A stretch of 9,117 nt of DNA, from the NCBI GenBank assembly GCA_947169985.1, contig CAMVRW010000084.1, positions 1 to 9,117 of the forward strand, written 5' to 3'. Below, piece after piece: positions 1 to 4,968 of this stretch. Both the position numbers and the translations under genes were made by a program. Origin of the DNA: an uncultured Butyrivibrio sp. (GTDB lineage Bacteria; Bacillota; Clostridia; Lachnospirales; Lachnospiraceae). Under the pieces are notes generated by a model, which saw nothing but the letters and a program-made list of their open reading frames with translations, had not been told where the DNA came from and did no database searches. Position 1 is the first letter of the stretch, and each line of letters opens with the position of its first letter.

Positions 1-457
1 CGTACTCATCGAAGATCTTGTCTGTAAGATCAACAACCTTTGTGTTCTGCTTACGAAGCTTTCCTTCTGTAGGAACTTCAGTAACCTTGTAGATCTCTTT
101 GTACATCTGACGTCTAGCGTGAAGACGTGAAGGCTTGTCCTTTGTTACTTCCTTCTTCTCGATGTCATAATCGTAAACCTTAAGAGTCTTCTTAAGCTTT
201 TCGTTATACTTCTTCTCGAGAACGATGCGCTTTCCGTTTTCGTCCTTCTTGCAGTGCTTAACTTCTACAGTAACAGTCTCAACGTTATCCTTCTCTCTGA
301 TTCCAAGTGCGATAAGGTGCTCAGCGATCTGACGTACCTCTTTTGCACGAGCCTCAGTTGTAACGATCTTACCGTTGTAAAGAAGTTCAGTTACCTGGTT
401 TCTAAGAAGAGCCTTTCTAGGCTTGCTTGCTTTGCTAAGCTTTCTGTACATTGCCAT
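1..457 (-). CDS. rplQ: Ribosomal protein L17 (bL17), 3' end cut by window edge
   Basis: Large-subunit protein that sits near the peptide exit tunnel. The first 152 residues are present and the frame runs open off position 1, so the conserved C-terminal part is missing. The N-terminus reads MAMYRKLSKASKPRKALLRN, followed by the family signature GKIVTTEARAKEVRQIAEHL at about residues 29-48. Compared with E. coli L17, there is an extra lysine- and glutamate-rich stretch at about residues 57-112, before the conserved SRLHARRQMY and the KIFDEY segment. As far as I recall this insertion is normal in Lachnospiraceae. The first ATG (457) is preferred over the ATG two codons later, because an AAAGGAA ribosome site lies about 10 nt upstream of it. 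It follows rpoA across a 143-nt gap with three inverted repeats. Identification is certain; the full length is unknown. Confidence 0.95.
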   Translation of the reverse strand, partial: MAMYRKLSKASKPRKALLRNQVTELLYNGKIVTTEARAKEVRQIAEHLIALGIREKDNVETVTVEVKHCKKDENGKRIVLEKKYNEKLKKTLKVYDYDIEKKEVTKDKPSRLHARRQMYKEIYKVTEVPTEGKLRKQNTKVVDLTDKIFDEY

Positions 458-480
458 GATATTATATTTCCTTTCTCATT

Positions 481-593
481 ACAGAGTTCCCTCTGCGTTG
501 GTGCATTTTACAGCGCTCATTGGTCTTACCCGTAAAATGTGATGTTTACCATGAGATTCGCATCAGTACACTTTGGTTTTACCTTCTGCGAAT
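481..593 (-). promoter_or_regulatory. rplQ leader with three inverted repeats
   Basis: The 143-nt rpoA-rplQ gap (458-600) has no gene. On the transcribed strand it holds three successive hairpins. The first pairs ATTCGCA with TGCGAAT (587-593 and 556-562). The second pairs CATTTTAC with GTAAAATG (532-539 and 504-511). The third is a short CAGAG/CTCTG stem (491-495 and 482-486) closed by a GGAA loop, a GNRA-type tetraloop. The last hairpin stands just ahead of the ribosome binding site of rplQ. No U-tract follows any of them, so they do not look like terminators. Their role is unknown; a leader or a processing site is possible. Confidence 0.45.
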
Positions 594-600
594 TAACTCT

Positions 601-1572
601 TTAGTTAAGTTCCTCAGTTATCTCACCTTTTCTAAGCTGCAGACCGAGCTCTTCGAGCTTGGCAAGAACTTCTTCAAGTGACTTACGTCCGAGGTTACGT
701 ACCTTCATCATATCATCAGGAGTCTTGTTGCAGAGTTCCTGAACTGTATTGATTCCGGCTCTCTTGAGACAGTTGAATGAACGAACAGAAAGTTCAAGCT
801 CTTCAATTGACATCTCAAGGACTTTACCCTTAACATTGTCTTCTTTATCTGTAATAACATCAGCAGTCTGAGCTACTTCAGAAAGATCAATGAAAAGAGA
901 CAGATGCTCTGAAAGTACCTTCGCAGCAAGGCTTACAGCCTCATCAGGCTCAAGTGTACCATTAGTGTGAACATCTAAAGTCAGTTTATCAAAGTCAGTT
1001 ACCTGACCGACACGAGTGTTCTCAACTGTAACATTTACACGCTCAACAGGAGTGTAAATAGAGTCAATAGCAAGAACTCCGATCGGAAGGTCTCCAGACT
1101 TGTTCTTATCTGAGCTGACATATCCTCTGCCGCGTGTGATTGTAAGCTCCATATAAAGCTTAGCATCAGCACCGCAAAGTGTAGCAATAGTCTGATCGGG
1201 ATTCATGATCTCGATATCCTGATCAACCTGAATATCTGAAGCCTTAACAACGCCATCACCTGTATATTCGATGTAAGCGATCTTAGGCTCATTTGTTTCA
1301 GATTTATTCTTGATAGCAAGATTTTTGATGTTCATTATGATTTCAGTAACATCCTCTTTAACTCCAGGGATAGAACTGAATTCATGAAGAACGCCTTCGA
1401 TCTTGACCTGACTTACTGCAGCACCAGGTAAAGAAGAAAGCATAATCCTTCTGAGGGAATTACCAAGTGTAATACCATAACCTCTCTCAAGAGGTTCTAC
1501 AACGAATTTACCATACTTCTTGTCATCTGAGATTTCTGCTACTTCAATATTTGGTCTCTCAAAATCAAACAC
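601..1572 (-). CDS. rpoA: DNA-directed RNA polymerase subunit alpha
   Basis: The alpha dimer seeds assembly of RNA polymerase, and its C-terminal domain binds UP-element DNA and activators. The protein is 323 residues, a normal length. The N-terminal dimerisation domain (about 1-230) carries [20 protein letters not shown] (31-50) and [19 protein letters not shown] (57-75). After an acidic linker, the C-terminal domain (about 255-315) shows [10 protein letters not shown] and NLGRKSLEE. These contain residues matching the E. coli DNA-contacting set: Arg264, Asn267, Cys268, Gly295, Lys297 and Ser298. The start is GTG, supported by an AAAGGAGG site 8 nt upstream. It lies 67 nt after rpsD and 143 nt before rplQ, the usual alpha-operon place. 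No anomaly was seen. Confidence 0.98.
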   Translation of the reverse strand: MFDFERPNIEVAEISDDKKYGKFVVEPLERGYGITLGNSLRRIMLSSLPGAAVSQVKIEGVLHEFSSIPGVKEDVTEIIMNIKNLAIKNKSETNEPKIAYIEYTGDGVVKASDIQVDQDIEIMNPDQTIATLCGADAKLYMELTITRGRGYVSSDKNKSGDLPIGVLAIDSIYTPVERVNVTVENTRVGQVTDFDKLTLDVHTNGTLEPDEAVSLAAKVLSEHLSLFIDLSEVAQTADVITDKEDNVKGKVLEMSIEELELSVRSFNCLKRAGINTVQELCNKTPDDMMKVRNLGRKSLEEVLAKLEELGLQLRKGEITEELN

Positions 1573-1580
1573 TGATATTT

Positions 1581-1588
1581 CCTCCTTT
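1581..1588 (-). promoter_or_regulatory. Strong ribosome binding site fixing the GTG start of rpoA
   Basis: The transcribed strand reads AAAGGAGG, then 8 nt, then GTG. This near-perfect Shine-Dalgarno match supports the GTG codon at 1572 as the start, giving the expected N-terminus [11 protein letters not shown]. Confidence 0.85.
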
Positions 1589-1639
1589 TATGCTTAGTCA
1601 ACAGTTGCATTCTTTATATAATAATTAACTATTTACAAA

Positions 1640-2233
1640 TTACTTGGAATACAGCTCGACGATAAGCATTTCGTCAACAGGAACATCAATCATGTCTCTT
1701 GCTGGAAGCTGTGAAATAGTACCCTTCCAATTCTCCTTGTCAGCATCGATCCATGAAGGAACGAGTCTAGCACCAGCGATTTCAGCGATATCCTTGAATC
1801 TCTGCATGTTCTTAGCAGACTCTTTGATTTCAACTGTATCACCAGCCTTGATCTGGTAAGAAGGAACATTTACAACCTTACCATTAACAAGTACGAACTT
1901 ATGAAGAACTACCTGACGTGCTTCTCTTCTTGTTCTAGCGAAACCAAGACGGAAGATTACGTTGTCGAGTCTTCTCTCCAGAAGAACCATAAGGTTCTCA
2001 CCGGACTGTCCTCTCATCTGCTCAGCCTTCTCATAGTAATTTCTGAAAGGCTTCTCAAGTACTCCATAAATGAATTTTGCTTTCTGTTTCTCACGGAGCT
2101 GAAGACCATATTCTGAAATCTTACGGCCTGATCTCTGTGGGTTTCTCTTTGACTTCTTGTCATATCCAAGGAATGTAGGATCAAGGTCAAGAGATCTGCA
2201 TCTTTTAAGTATCGGTGTTCTGTTTACTGCCAT
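1640..2233 (-). CDS. rpsD: Ribosomal protein S4 (uS4), zinc-free form
   Basis: Primary 16S rRNA binding protein that nucleates the body of the small subunit. In E. coli and B. subtilis it also represses its own mRNA. The 197 residues begin MAVNRTPILKRCRSLDLDP. Only one cysteine is seen near the N-terminus, so the four-cysteine zinc motif of other S4 proteins is absent; this C-minus form is common in the group. The stretch KQKAKFIYGVLEKPFRNYY (49-67) and the S4 RNA-binding domain (about 88-150, with ERRLDNVIFRLGFARTRREA) are intact, and the protein ends VDEMLIVELYSK. An AAAGGAG site lies 9 nt ahead of the ATG. It is preceded by a 289-nt gap full of repeats, which is where an S4 autoregulatory site might lie. 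Confidence 0.97.
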   Translation of the reverse strand: MAVNRTPILKRCRSLDLDPTFLGYDKKSKRNPQRSGRKISEYGLQLREKQKAKFIYGVLEKPFRNYYEKAEQMRGQSGENLMVLLERRLDNVIFRLGFARTRREARQVVLHKFVLVNGKVVNVPSYQIKAGDTVEIKESAKNMQRFKDIAEIAGARLVPSWIDADKENWKGTISQLPARDMIDVPVDEMLIVELYSK

Positions 2234-2375
2234 TTTGTGTGGCTCCTTTCTTCAGGATAATTGTCCTGCTGTTGTTTACAATCAATATGTGTCCGAAATG
2301 GACATGACCTTCTTCCAACTAACTAAATTGCTATTTGTAACTATATATTCTTCCAAACAGAAGAATTGAATTGAT

Positions 2376-2393
2376 CATAATGCAGCTATTACA
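2376..2393 (-). repeat. Direct repeat copy 2 in the rpsK-rpsD gap
   Basis: Plus-strand cataatgcagctattaca matches the copy at 2496-2513 in 16 of 18 positions, with an offset of 120 nt. This copy is also one side of the ATGCAGCT/AGCTGCAT hairpin. A second pair, acaatcaatat at 2278-2288 and 2402-2412, has a similar offset of 124 nt, which hints at an old tandem duplication. Confidence 0.6.
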
Positions 2394-2446
2394 GCTGCAT
2401 CACAATCAATATATATCATCTCATAAATGTATCTATATATTTATGA

Positions 2447-2475
2447 CATATATAGAGTCTTTCACGAAGTGACAA
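2447..2475 (-). promoter_or_regulatory. Weak promoter candidate upstream of rpsD
   Basis: The transcribed strand has TTGTCA (2470-2475, 5 of 6 to the sigma-A -35 consensus), a 17-nt spacer and TATATG (2447-2452, 4 of 6 to the -10 consensus). It would give rpsD and rpoA a start inside the 289-nt gap. The AT-rich setting makes chance matches likely. Confidence 0.25.
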
Positions 2476-2495
2476 CAGGCTATAAATACAACCTG

Positions 2496-2513
2496 CATAA
2501 CCCAGCTATTACA
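2496..2513 (-). repeat. Direct repeat copy 1 in the rpsK-rpsD gap
   Basis: Plus-strand cataacccagctattaca, 16 of 18 identical to 2376-2393. It lies about 10 nt after the rpsK stop codon and overlaps the hairpin at 2499-2522. Confidence 0.6.
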
Positions 2514-2522
2514 AACTGAGTC

Positions 2523-2915
2523 TTATACTCTACGTCTCTTAGGTGGACGGCATCCGTTGTGAGGAACTGGAGTTACATCTGTGATGCTTGTAACTGTGAG
2601 TCCATTAGCTGCGAGTGCTCTGATAGCAGCTTCTCTTCCTGAACCCGGTCCCTTTACGAACACATCAACTGTCTTAAGACCATGTATAAGAGCAGCCTTT
2701 GTAGCTGTTTCAGCAGCTACCTGTGCAGCATAAGGAGTAGATTTCCTTGAACCCTTAAATCCAAGTCCGCCTGCACTTGCCCAGCTAAGAGCGTTTCCAG
2801 CTGCATCTGTCAGTGTAACGATAGTGTTGTTGAAAGATGCCTGGATGTGTGCCTGACCGTGTTCAACGTTTTTCTTAACACGCTTCTTTGAAGCGCTAGC
2901 TTTCTGATTTGCCAT
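2523..2915 (-). CDS. rpsK: Ribosomal protein S11 (uS11)
   Basis: Platform protein of the small subunit that contacts 16S rRNA near the mRNA exit. It has 130 residues, the usual length. It starts with the basic tail [20 protein letters not shown], followed by [20 protein letters not shown] (22-41), the core [19 protein letters not shown] (47-65), [13 protein letters not shown] (89-101) and the invariant C-terminus [15 protein letters not shown]. The HNG motif (Asn120) matches the asparagine known to become isoaspartate in E. coli S11. The ribosome site is unusual: AAGGAA lies about 20 nt upstream and a weaker AAAGTAGG about 10 nt upstream, both inside the loop of a predicted hairpin. It lies 94 nt after rpsM. 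Confidence 0.98.
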   Translation of the reverse strand: MANQKASASKKRVKKNVEHGQAHIQASFNNTIVTLTDAAGNALSWASAGGLGFKGSRKSTPYAAQVAAETATKAALIHGLKTVDVFVKGPGSGREAAIRALAANGLTVTSITDVTPVPHNGCRPPKRRRV

Positions 2916-2918
2916 AGT

Positions 2919-2947
2919 AAACTAACCTACTTTCTTCCTTTTAGTTT
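2919..2947 (-). promoter_or_regulatory. Hairpin with the rpsK ribosome binding site in its loop
   Basis: The transcribed strand pairs AAACTAA (2941-2947) with TTAGTTT (2919-2925), a perfect 7-bp stem. The 15-nt loop contains AAGGAAG and AGTAGG, the only Shine-Dalgarno-like sequences before the rpsK ATG. The stem ends 3 nt before the start codon. It could modulate translation of S11; this is inferred from complementarity only. Confidence 0.45.
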
Positions 2948-2951
2948 GTAT

Positions 2952-2987
2952 ACAGATGACTGAATGCTACATTCCAAAATCATCTGT
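2952..2987 (-). promoter_or_regulatory. Nested hairpin in the rpsM-rpsK gap
   Basis: The outer stem ACAGATGA/TCATCTGT is 8 bp (2980-2987 and 2952-2959). It encloses an inner stem GAATG/CATTC of 5 bp with a 3-nt loop (2962-2974), separated by a 5-nt/2-nt internal loop. It stands about 20 nt after the rpsM stop and is followed within 4 nt by the ribosome-site hairpin of rpsK. There is no U-tract, so it is not a typical terminator. Confidence 0.5.
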
Positions 2988-3009
2988 GTCAACGATTGAC
3001 TGACTACTA

Positions 3010-3378
3010 TTACTTCTTCTTGTTAGCAATAGTTCTCTTAGGTCCCTTACGTGTTCTAGCATTAGTCTTTGTTCTCTGACCACGGCAAGGAAGACCCTTT
3101 CTGTGACGAGTACCGCGATAGCATCCGATCTCAGTCAGTCTCTTGATATTCATTGCTACTTCACGACGAAGATCACCTTCTACAAGGTAATCGTTAGTGA
3201 TAATCTCACTAAGCTTCTTTACTTCGTCATCTGTAAGATCACGGCAACGAGTATCTGGATTAACACCAGCAGCTGCAATAATCTTATTGGAACTTGTTCT
3301 TCCGATTCCATAAATGTAAGTCAAGCCGATTTCTACGCGCTTGTCTCTAGGTAAATCAACACCTGCAATACGAGCCAT
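3010..3378 (-). CDS. rpsM: Ribosomal protein S13 (uS13)
   Basis: Head protein of the small subunit that contacts the P-site tRNA and forms intersubunit bridges with L5. It has 122 residues: [19 protein letters not shown] at the start, the helix-two-turn-helix segment [19 protein letters not shown] (about 21-39), [19 protein letters not shown], and the basic tail with [18 protein letters not shown]. The frame stays open 15 codons further upstream to 3423. The internal ATG at 3378 is chosen because it gives the invariant [10 protein letters not shown] and has a GGAGG site 10 nt upstream; the extension [12 protein letters not shown] has no family counterpart. It follows rpmJ across 285 nt of structured, apparently non-coding sequence. 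Confidence 0.97.
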   Translation of the reverse strand: MARIAGVDLPRDKRVEIGLTYIYGIGRTSSNKIIAAAGVNPDTRCRDLTDDEVKKLSEIITNDYLVEGDLRREVAMNIKRLTEIGCYRGTRHRKGLPCRGQRTKTNARTRKGPKRTIANKKK

Positions 3379-3388
3379 TTTAATAATT

Positions 3389-3393
3389 CCTCC
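3389..3393 (-). promoter_or_regulatory. Ribosome binding site fixing the rpsM start
   Basis: GGAGG on the transcribed strand, 10 nt before the ATG at 3378. It lies inside the open upstream extension of the frame and so argues against the longer reading. Confidence 0.85.
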
Positions 3394-3482
3394 ATAATAA
3401 ATTATATGTATGTACGCGAACATAGAGGCGTGGCTTGTTGCCTATATGCTTTTTACTGGCGTCATACGGTTACTTTTGATTG

Positions 3483-3534
3483 AGGCATCTGAATGTGATA
3501 TTCATAACTTCGCCTTTGCGAAATTTCTATGCCC
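3483..3534 (-). ncRNA. Candidate three-way-junction RNA element upstream of rpsM
   Basis: On the transcribed strand, P1 pairs GGGCAT (3529-3534) with ATGCCT (3483-3488): 6 bp including one G-U. P2 pairs AATTTCGC (3518-3525) with GCGAAGTT (3506-3513): 8 bp with one U-G and an AAAG loop. P3 pairs TGAAT (3500-3504) with ATTCA (3490-3494): 5 bp with an ATCAC loop. The junction linkers are only AGA, A and G, so almost every base is accounted for. Its place between rpmJ and rpsM suggests a cis-acting leader. I do not recognise it as a described family. Confidence 0.5.
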
Positions 3535-3535
3535 A

Positions 3536-3552
3536 ATCGGACAGGATCCGAT
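3536..3552 (-). promoter_or_regulatory. Hairpin abutting the three-way junction
   Basis: ATCGGA and TCCGAT form a 6-bp stem with a TCCTG loop, extendable by a G-U pair. It is separated from P1 of the downstream three-way junction by a single base, so the two could stack as one unit. Confidence 0.5.
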
Positions 3553-3663
3553 CTTTCCAACACACAATATTAATATTGGTATCAAAAAGTAATATACGTA
3601 GGCTCTACGATATATTAATCGAACAGACATCAGCCGCTAGCAGCGGCGCCCGGACGAATCGAA

Positions 3664-3777
3664 TTATCCCTGTCTCTGCTTGTGCTTAGGGTTCTCGCAG
3701 ATAACACGAATGACACCCTTTCTCTTAATGACCTTGCACTTCTCGCACATAGGCTTAACAGAAGATCTGACTTTCAT
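3664..3777 (-). CDS. rpmJ: Ribosomal protein L36 (bL36), zinc-ribbon form
   Basis: Smallest large-subunit protein, bound to 23S rRNA near the L7/L12 stalk base. The gene encodes 37 residues beginning [20 protein letters not shown] and ending KHKQRQG, the typical length. Cys11, Cys14, Cys27 and His32 form the zinc-binding set of the C-plus type. An AAAGGAG site lies 5 nt before the ATG. The 168-nt gap from infA holds a good promoter, so rpmJ may begin its own transcript; the next gap, to rpsM, is 285 nt. The gene is short enough to be missed by length cut-offs, but the match to the family is complete. Confidence 0.97.
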   Translation of the reverse strand: MKVRSSVKPMCEKCKVIKRKGVIRVICENPKHKQRQG

Positions 3778-3850
3778 CCCGACTCCTTTCCTGTAGTTTC
3801 CCACATTCTTTATGTCATACTACCTCTTCACAATAAAATAACGCAAAGAG

Positions 3851-3870
3851 AGCCTTCTACGCAGAAGACC
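3851..3870 (-). promoter_or_regulatory. Hairpin in the rpmJ 5' leader
   Basis: GGTCTTCT pairs with AGAAGGCT around a GCGT loop, 8 bp including two G-U pairs. It would be the very start of a transcript made from the promoter at 3878-3906, so it may protect the 5' end or act as a leader element. A weaker nested pairing (GTAGT/ACTAC enclosing ACAT/ATGT, 3793-3823) lies closer to rpmJ. Confidence 0.45.
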
Positions 3871-3877
3871 GTTTTAT

Positions 3878-3906
3878 AGTATAGCGCATATTAAAATAAA
3901 ATGCAA
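3878..3906 (-). promoter_or_regulatory. Sigma-A type promoter upstream of rpmJ, with UP-like A/T tracts
   Basis: The transcribed strand shows TTGCAT (3901-3906, matching TTG of the -35), a 17-nt spacer and TATACT (3878-3883, 5 of 6 to TATAAT). The region just upstream of the -35 (about 3907-3940) has phased runs of A and T, including a run of seven A and one of five T, resembling an UP element for the alpha C-terminal domain. It lies in the 168-nt infA-rpmJ gap and would drive rpmJ and the following genes. The -35 is imperfect. Confidence 0.6.
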
Positions 3907-3945
3907 CAAATTTTACCCAAAAATTTCAGTAATTTTTTTGAGCAA

Positions 3946-4164
3946 TTATTTGTCTCTCCAAATTATTCTACCCTTTGTAAGATCATATGGTGAAAGTTCC
4001 ATAGTAACCTTATCTCCGGGAAGGATTCTGATAAAGTTCTGTCTGAGCTTGCCGCTGATATGAGCCAGAACTACATGTCCGTTTTCAAGTTCTACACGGA
4101 ACATTGTGTTAGGAAGTTTTTCTATTACTTTTCCTTCGATTTCAATTACATCTGCCTTAGACAT
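3946..4164 (-). CDS. infA: Translation initiation factor IF-1
   Basis: IF-1 binds the A site of the 30S subunit and helps IF-2 and IF-3 select the initiator tRNA. The 72 residues form a single OB-fold (S1-like) domain of standard length. It starts [20 protein letters not shown] and has the conserved [20 protein letters not shown] (21-40) and the C-terminal [16 protein letters not shown]. An AAGGAGG site stands 5 nt before the ATG. It lies 26 nt after map. Some related Firmicutes have a small KOW-domain gene between map and infA; there is no room for one here. Nothing in the sequence is unusual. Confidence 0.98.
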   Translation of the reverse strand: MSKADVIEIEGKVIEKLPNTMFRVELENGHVVLAHISGKLRQNFIRILPGDKVTMELSPYDLTKGRIIWRDK

Positions 4165-4190
4165 TATTTCCTCCTTGCTATGTGCAGCAT

Positions 4191-4955
4191 TTATTCCTCA
4201 CCTTCAAGCATTGTCAGGATTTCGGGTTCATCGTCAGTTATCACGATAGTATTTTCATAATGCGCTGCCGGTGATCCGTCTACTGTCACTACTGTCCAGT
4301 CATCATCAAGCCATCCAACATGTCTTTTTCCCATTGTGATCATGGGTTCTACACATATCGTCATGCCTTTTTGAAGTTTTATTCCTCTTCGAATCTGTCT
4401 GTAGTTAGGGACATTGGGCTCTTCATGTAGACTTTGACCTATTCCGTGGCCTGTCAATTCATGTACTATTCCATATCCATATTGTGTAACATATTGATCA
4501 ATGGCTTTGGATATCTCATAAAGTCTGTTACCTGCTCGTGCCTTCGCAATTCCCTCAAAAAAGCTCTGCTTTGTAACTTCTATAAGCTTTCTTTTCTCAG
4601 GACTGATCTCGCCAACCCCCCAGGTTCTGGCAGCATCGGAATGCCATCCTTTGTAAATAAGGCCGGTATCAAATGTTACGATATCACCTTCCTGAAGGAT
4701 TCTGTCAGCACTCGGTATTCCATGAACTACCTCTTCATTAACAGAGATACATATGGAAGCCGGAAAGCCTTCGTAATTCTTACAGTTCGGGATACCACCC
4801 ATTTTTCTGATCAGTTCTTCTCCTAAAGTATCAATCTCGAGAGTTGACATACCCGGGCGTAATGCCTGATGTAATTCTGCATGCACCTGCGCTAAGAGGT
4901 GCCCTGATTGTCTCATAAGATCAATCTGATCCGGTGTTTTGATATAGATCTGCAT
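4191..4955 (-). CDS. map: Type I methionine aminopeptidase
   Basis: Cytosolic metalloenzyme that removes the initiator methionine from nascent proteins when the second residue is small. The length of 254 residues fits the bacterial type Ia class without an N-terminal extension. The five metal ligands are present: Asp96 (TFDTG), Asp107 (GWHSDAAR), His170 (ELTGHGIG), Glu203 (CVEPM) and Glu234 (HYENT). The substrate-binding His78 (EEVVHGIP) and His177 ([10 protein letters not shown]) are also there. The start at 4955 has a GAGG site 7 nt upstream, placed within the 13-nt gap after adk, so the two are likely co-translated. The adk-map-infA order is the usual one in Gram-positive spc clusters. Confidence 0.97.
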   Translation of the reverse strand: MQIYIKTPDQIDLMRQSGHLLAQVHAELHQALRPGMSTLEIDTLGEELIRKMGGIPNCKNYEGFPASICISVNEEVVHGIPSADRILQEGDIVTFDTGLIYKGWHSDAARTWGVGEISPEKRKLIEVTKQSFFEGIAKARAGNRLYEISKAIDQYVTQYGYGIVHELTGHGIGQSLHEEPNVPNYRQIRRGIKLQKGMTICVEPMITMGKRHVGWLDDDWTVVTVDGSPAAHYENTIVITDDEPEILTMLEGEE

Positions 4956-4968
4956 AACAGGACCTCAA

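Larger units (their letters stand above)
2234..2522 (-). promoter_or_regulatory. Long repeat-rich rpsK-rpsD intergenic region
   Basis: These 289 nt contain no credible gene. On the transcribed strand, from the rpsK side, there is a hairpin starting right after the rpsK stop (GACTCAG with CTGGGTT, 2516-2522 and 2499-2505, two G-U pairs). Next comes an AU-rich hairpin (2410-2454) with stems TCATAAAT/ATTTATGA and TATATAT/ATATATA. Then follows an 8-bp hairpin ATGCAGCT/AGCTGCAT with a 5-nt loop (2380-2400). Closer to rpsD are two short hairpins, TGTCC/GGACA (2290-2304) and CAGGA/TCCTG (2253-2268), the last just before the rpsD ribosome site. None is followed by a clean U-tract. A leader, processing sites or an S4 target are possible; none is proven. 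Confidence 0.4.
3379..3663 (-). promoter_or_regulatory. Long structured rpmJ-rpsM intergenic leader
   Basis: These 285 nt carry no credible gene. On the transcribed strand, starting after rpmJ, they hold a GC-rich hairpin GCCGCT/AGCGGC (3633-3647), a bulged hairpin CGTAG/CTACG flanked by ATAT arms (3592-3613), and a perfect 14-nt palindrome CAATATTAATATTG (3565-3578). A 6-bp hairpin (3536-3552) and a three-way junction (3483-3534) come next. Then follows a weaker bulged hairpin around 3422-3448. A consensus TATAAT lies at 3401-3406, close to the rpsM ribosome site but without a -35 partner. Such density of complementarity is typical of a structured mRNA leader, but the ligand is not visible. 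Confidence 0.5.

Noticed and set aside
254..535. Plus-strand reading frame opposite rplQ and its leader
   Set aside because: Antisense shadow of a certain gene, with no family match and no convincing ribosome site.
1590..1610. ATGC/GCAT pairing and the CAAC/GTTG near-palindrome in the rpsD-rpoA gap
   Set aside because: Four-bp stems in a short AT-rich gap are expected by chance.
3401..3406. Perfect TATAAT just before rpsM
   Set aside because: No -35 at 16-18 nt and no extended -10 TG; the start would fall almost on the ribosome site, so it was not called a promoter.
3379..3423. N-terminal extension of rpsM by 15 codons, starting [12 protein letters not shown]
   Set aside because: The extension has no counterpart in S13, contains the ribosome binding site of the true start, and [10 protein letters not shown] at 3378 is the invariant family N-terminus.
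3633..3647. GC-rich hairpin GCCGCT/AGCGGC after rpmJ as a terminator
   Set aside because: No U-tract follows on the transcribed strand and the stem is only 6 bp, so it was kept only as part of the leader.
3410..3689. Two overlapping plus-strand reading frames in the rpmJ-rpsM gap
   Set aside because: Short, no family resemblance, no ribosome site, and they run through the inverted repeats of the gap.
4434..4826. Plus-strand reading frame of 130 codons opposite map
   Set aside because: Shadow of map; cysteine- and serine-rich composition typical of antisense translation.
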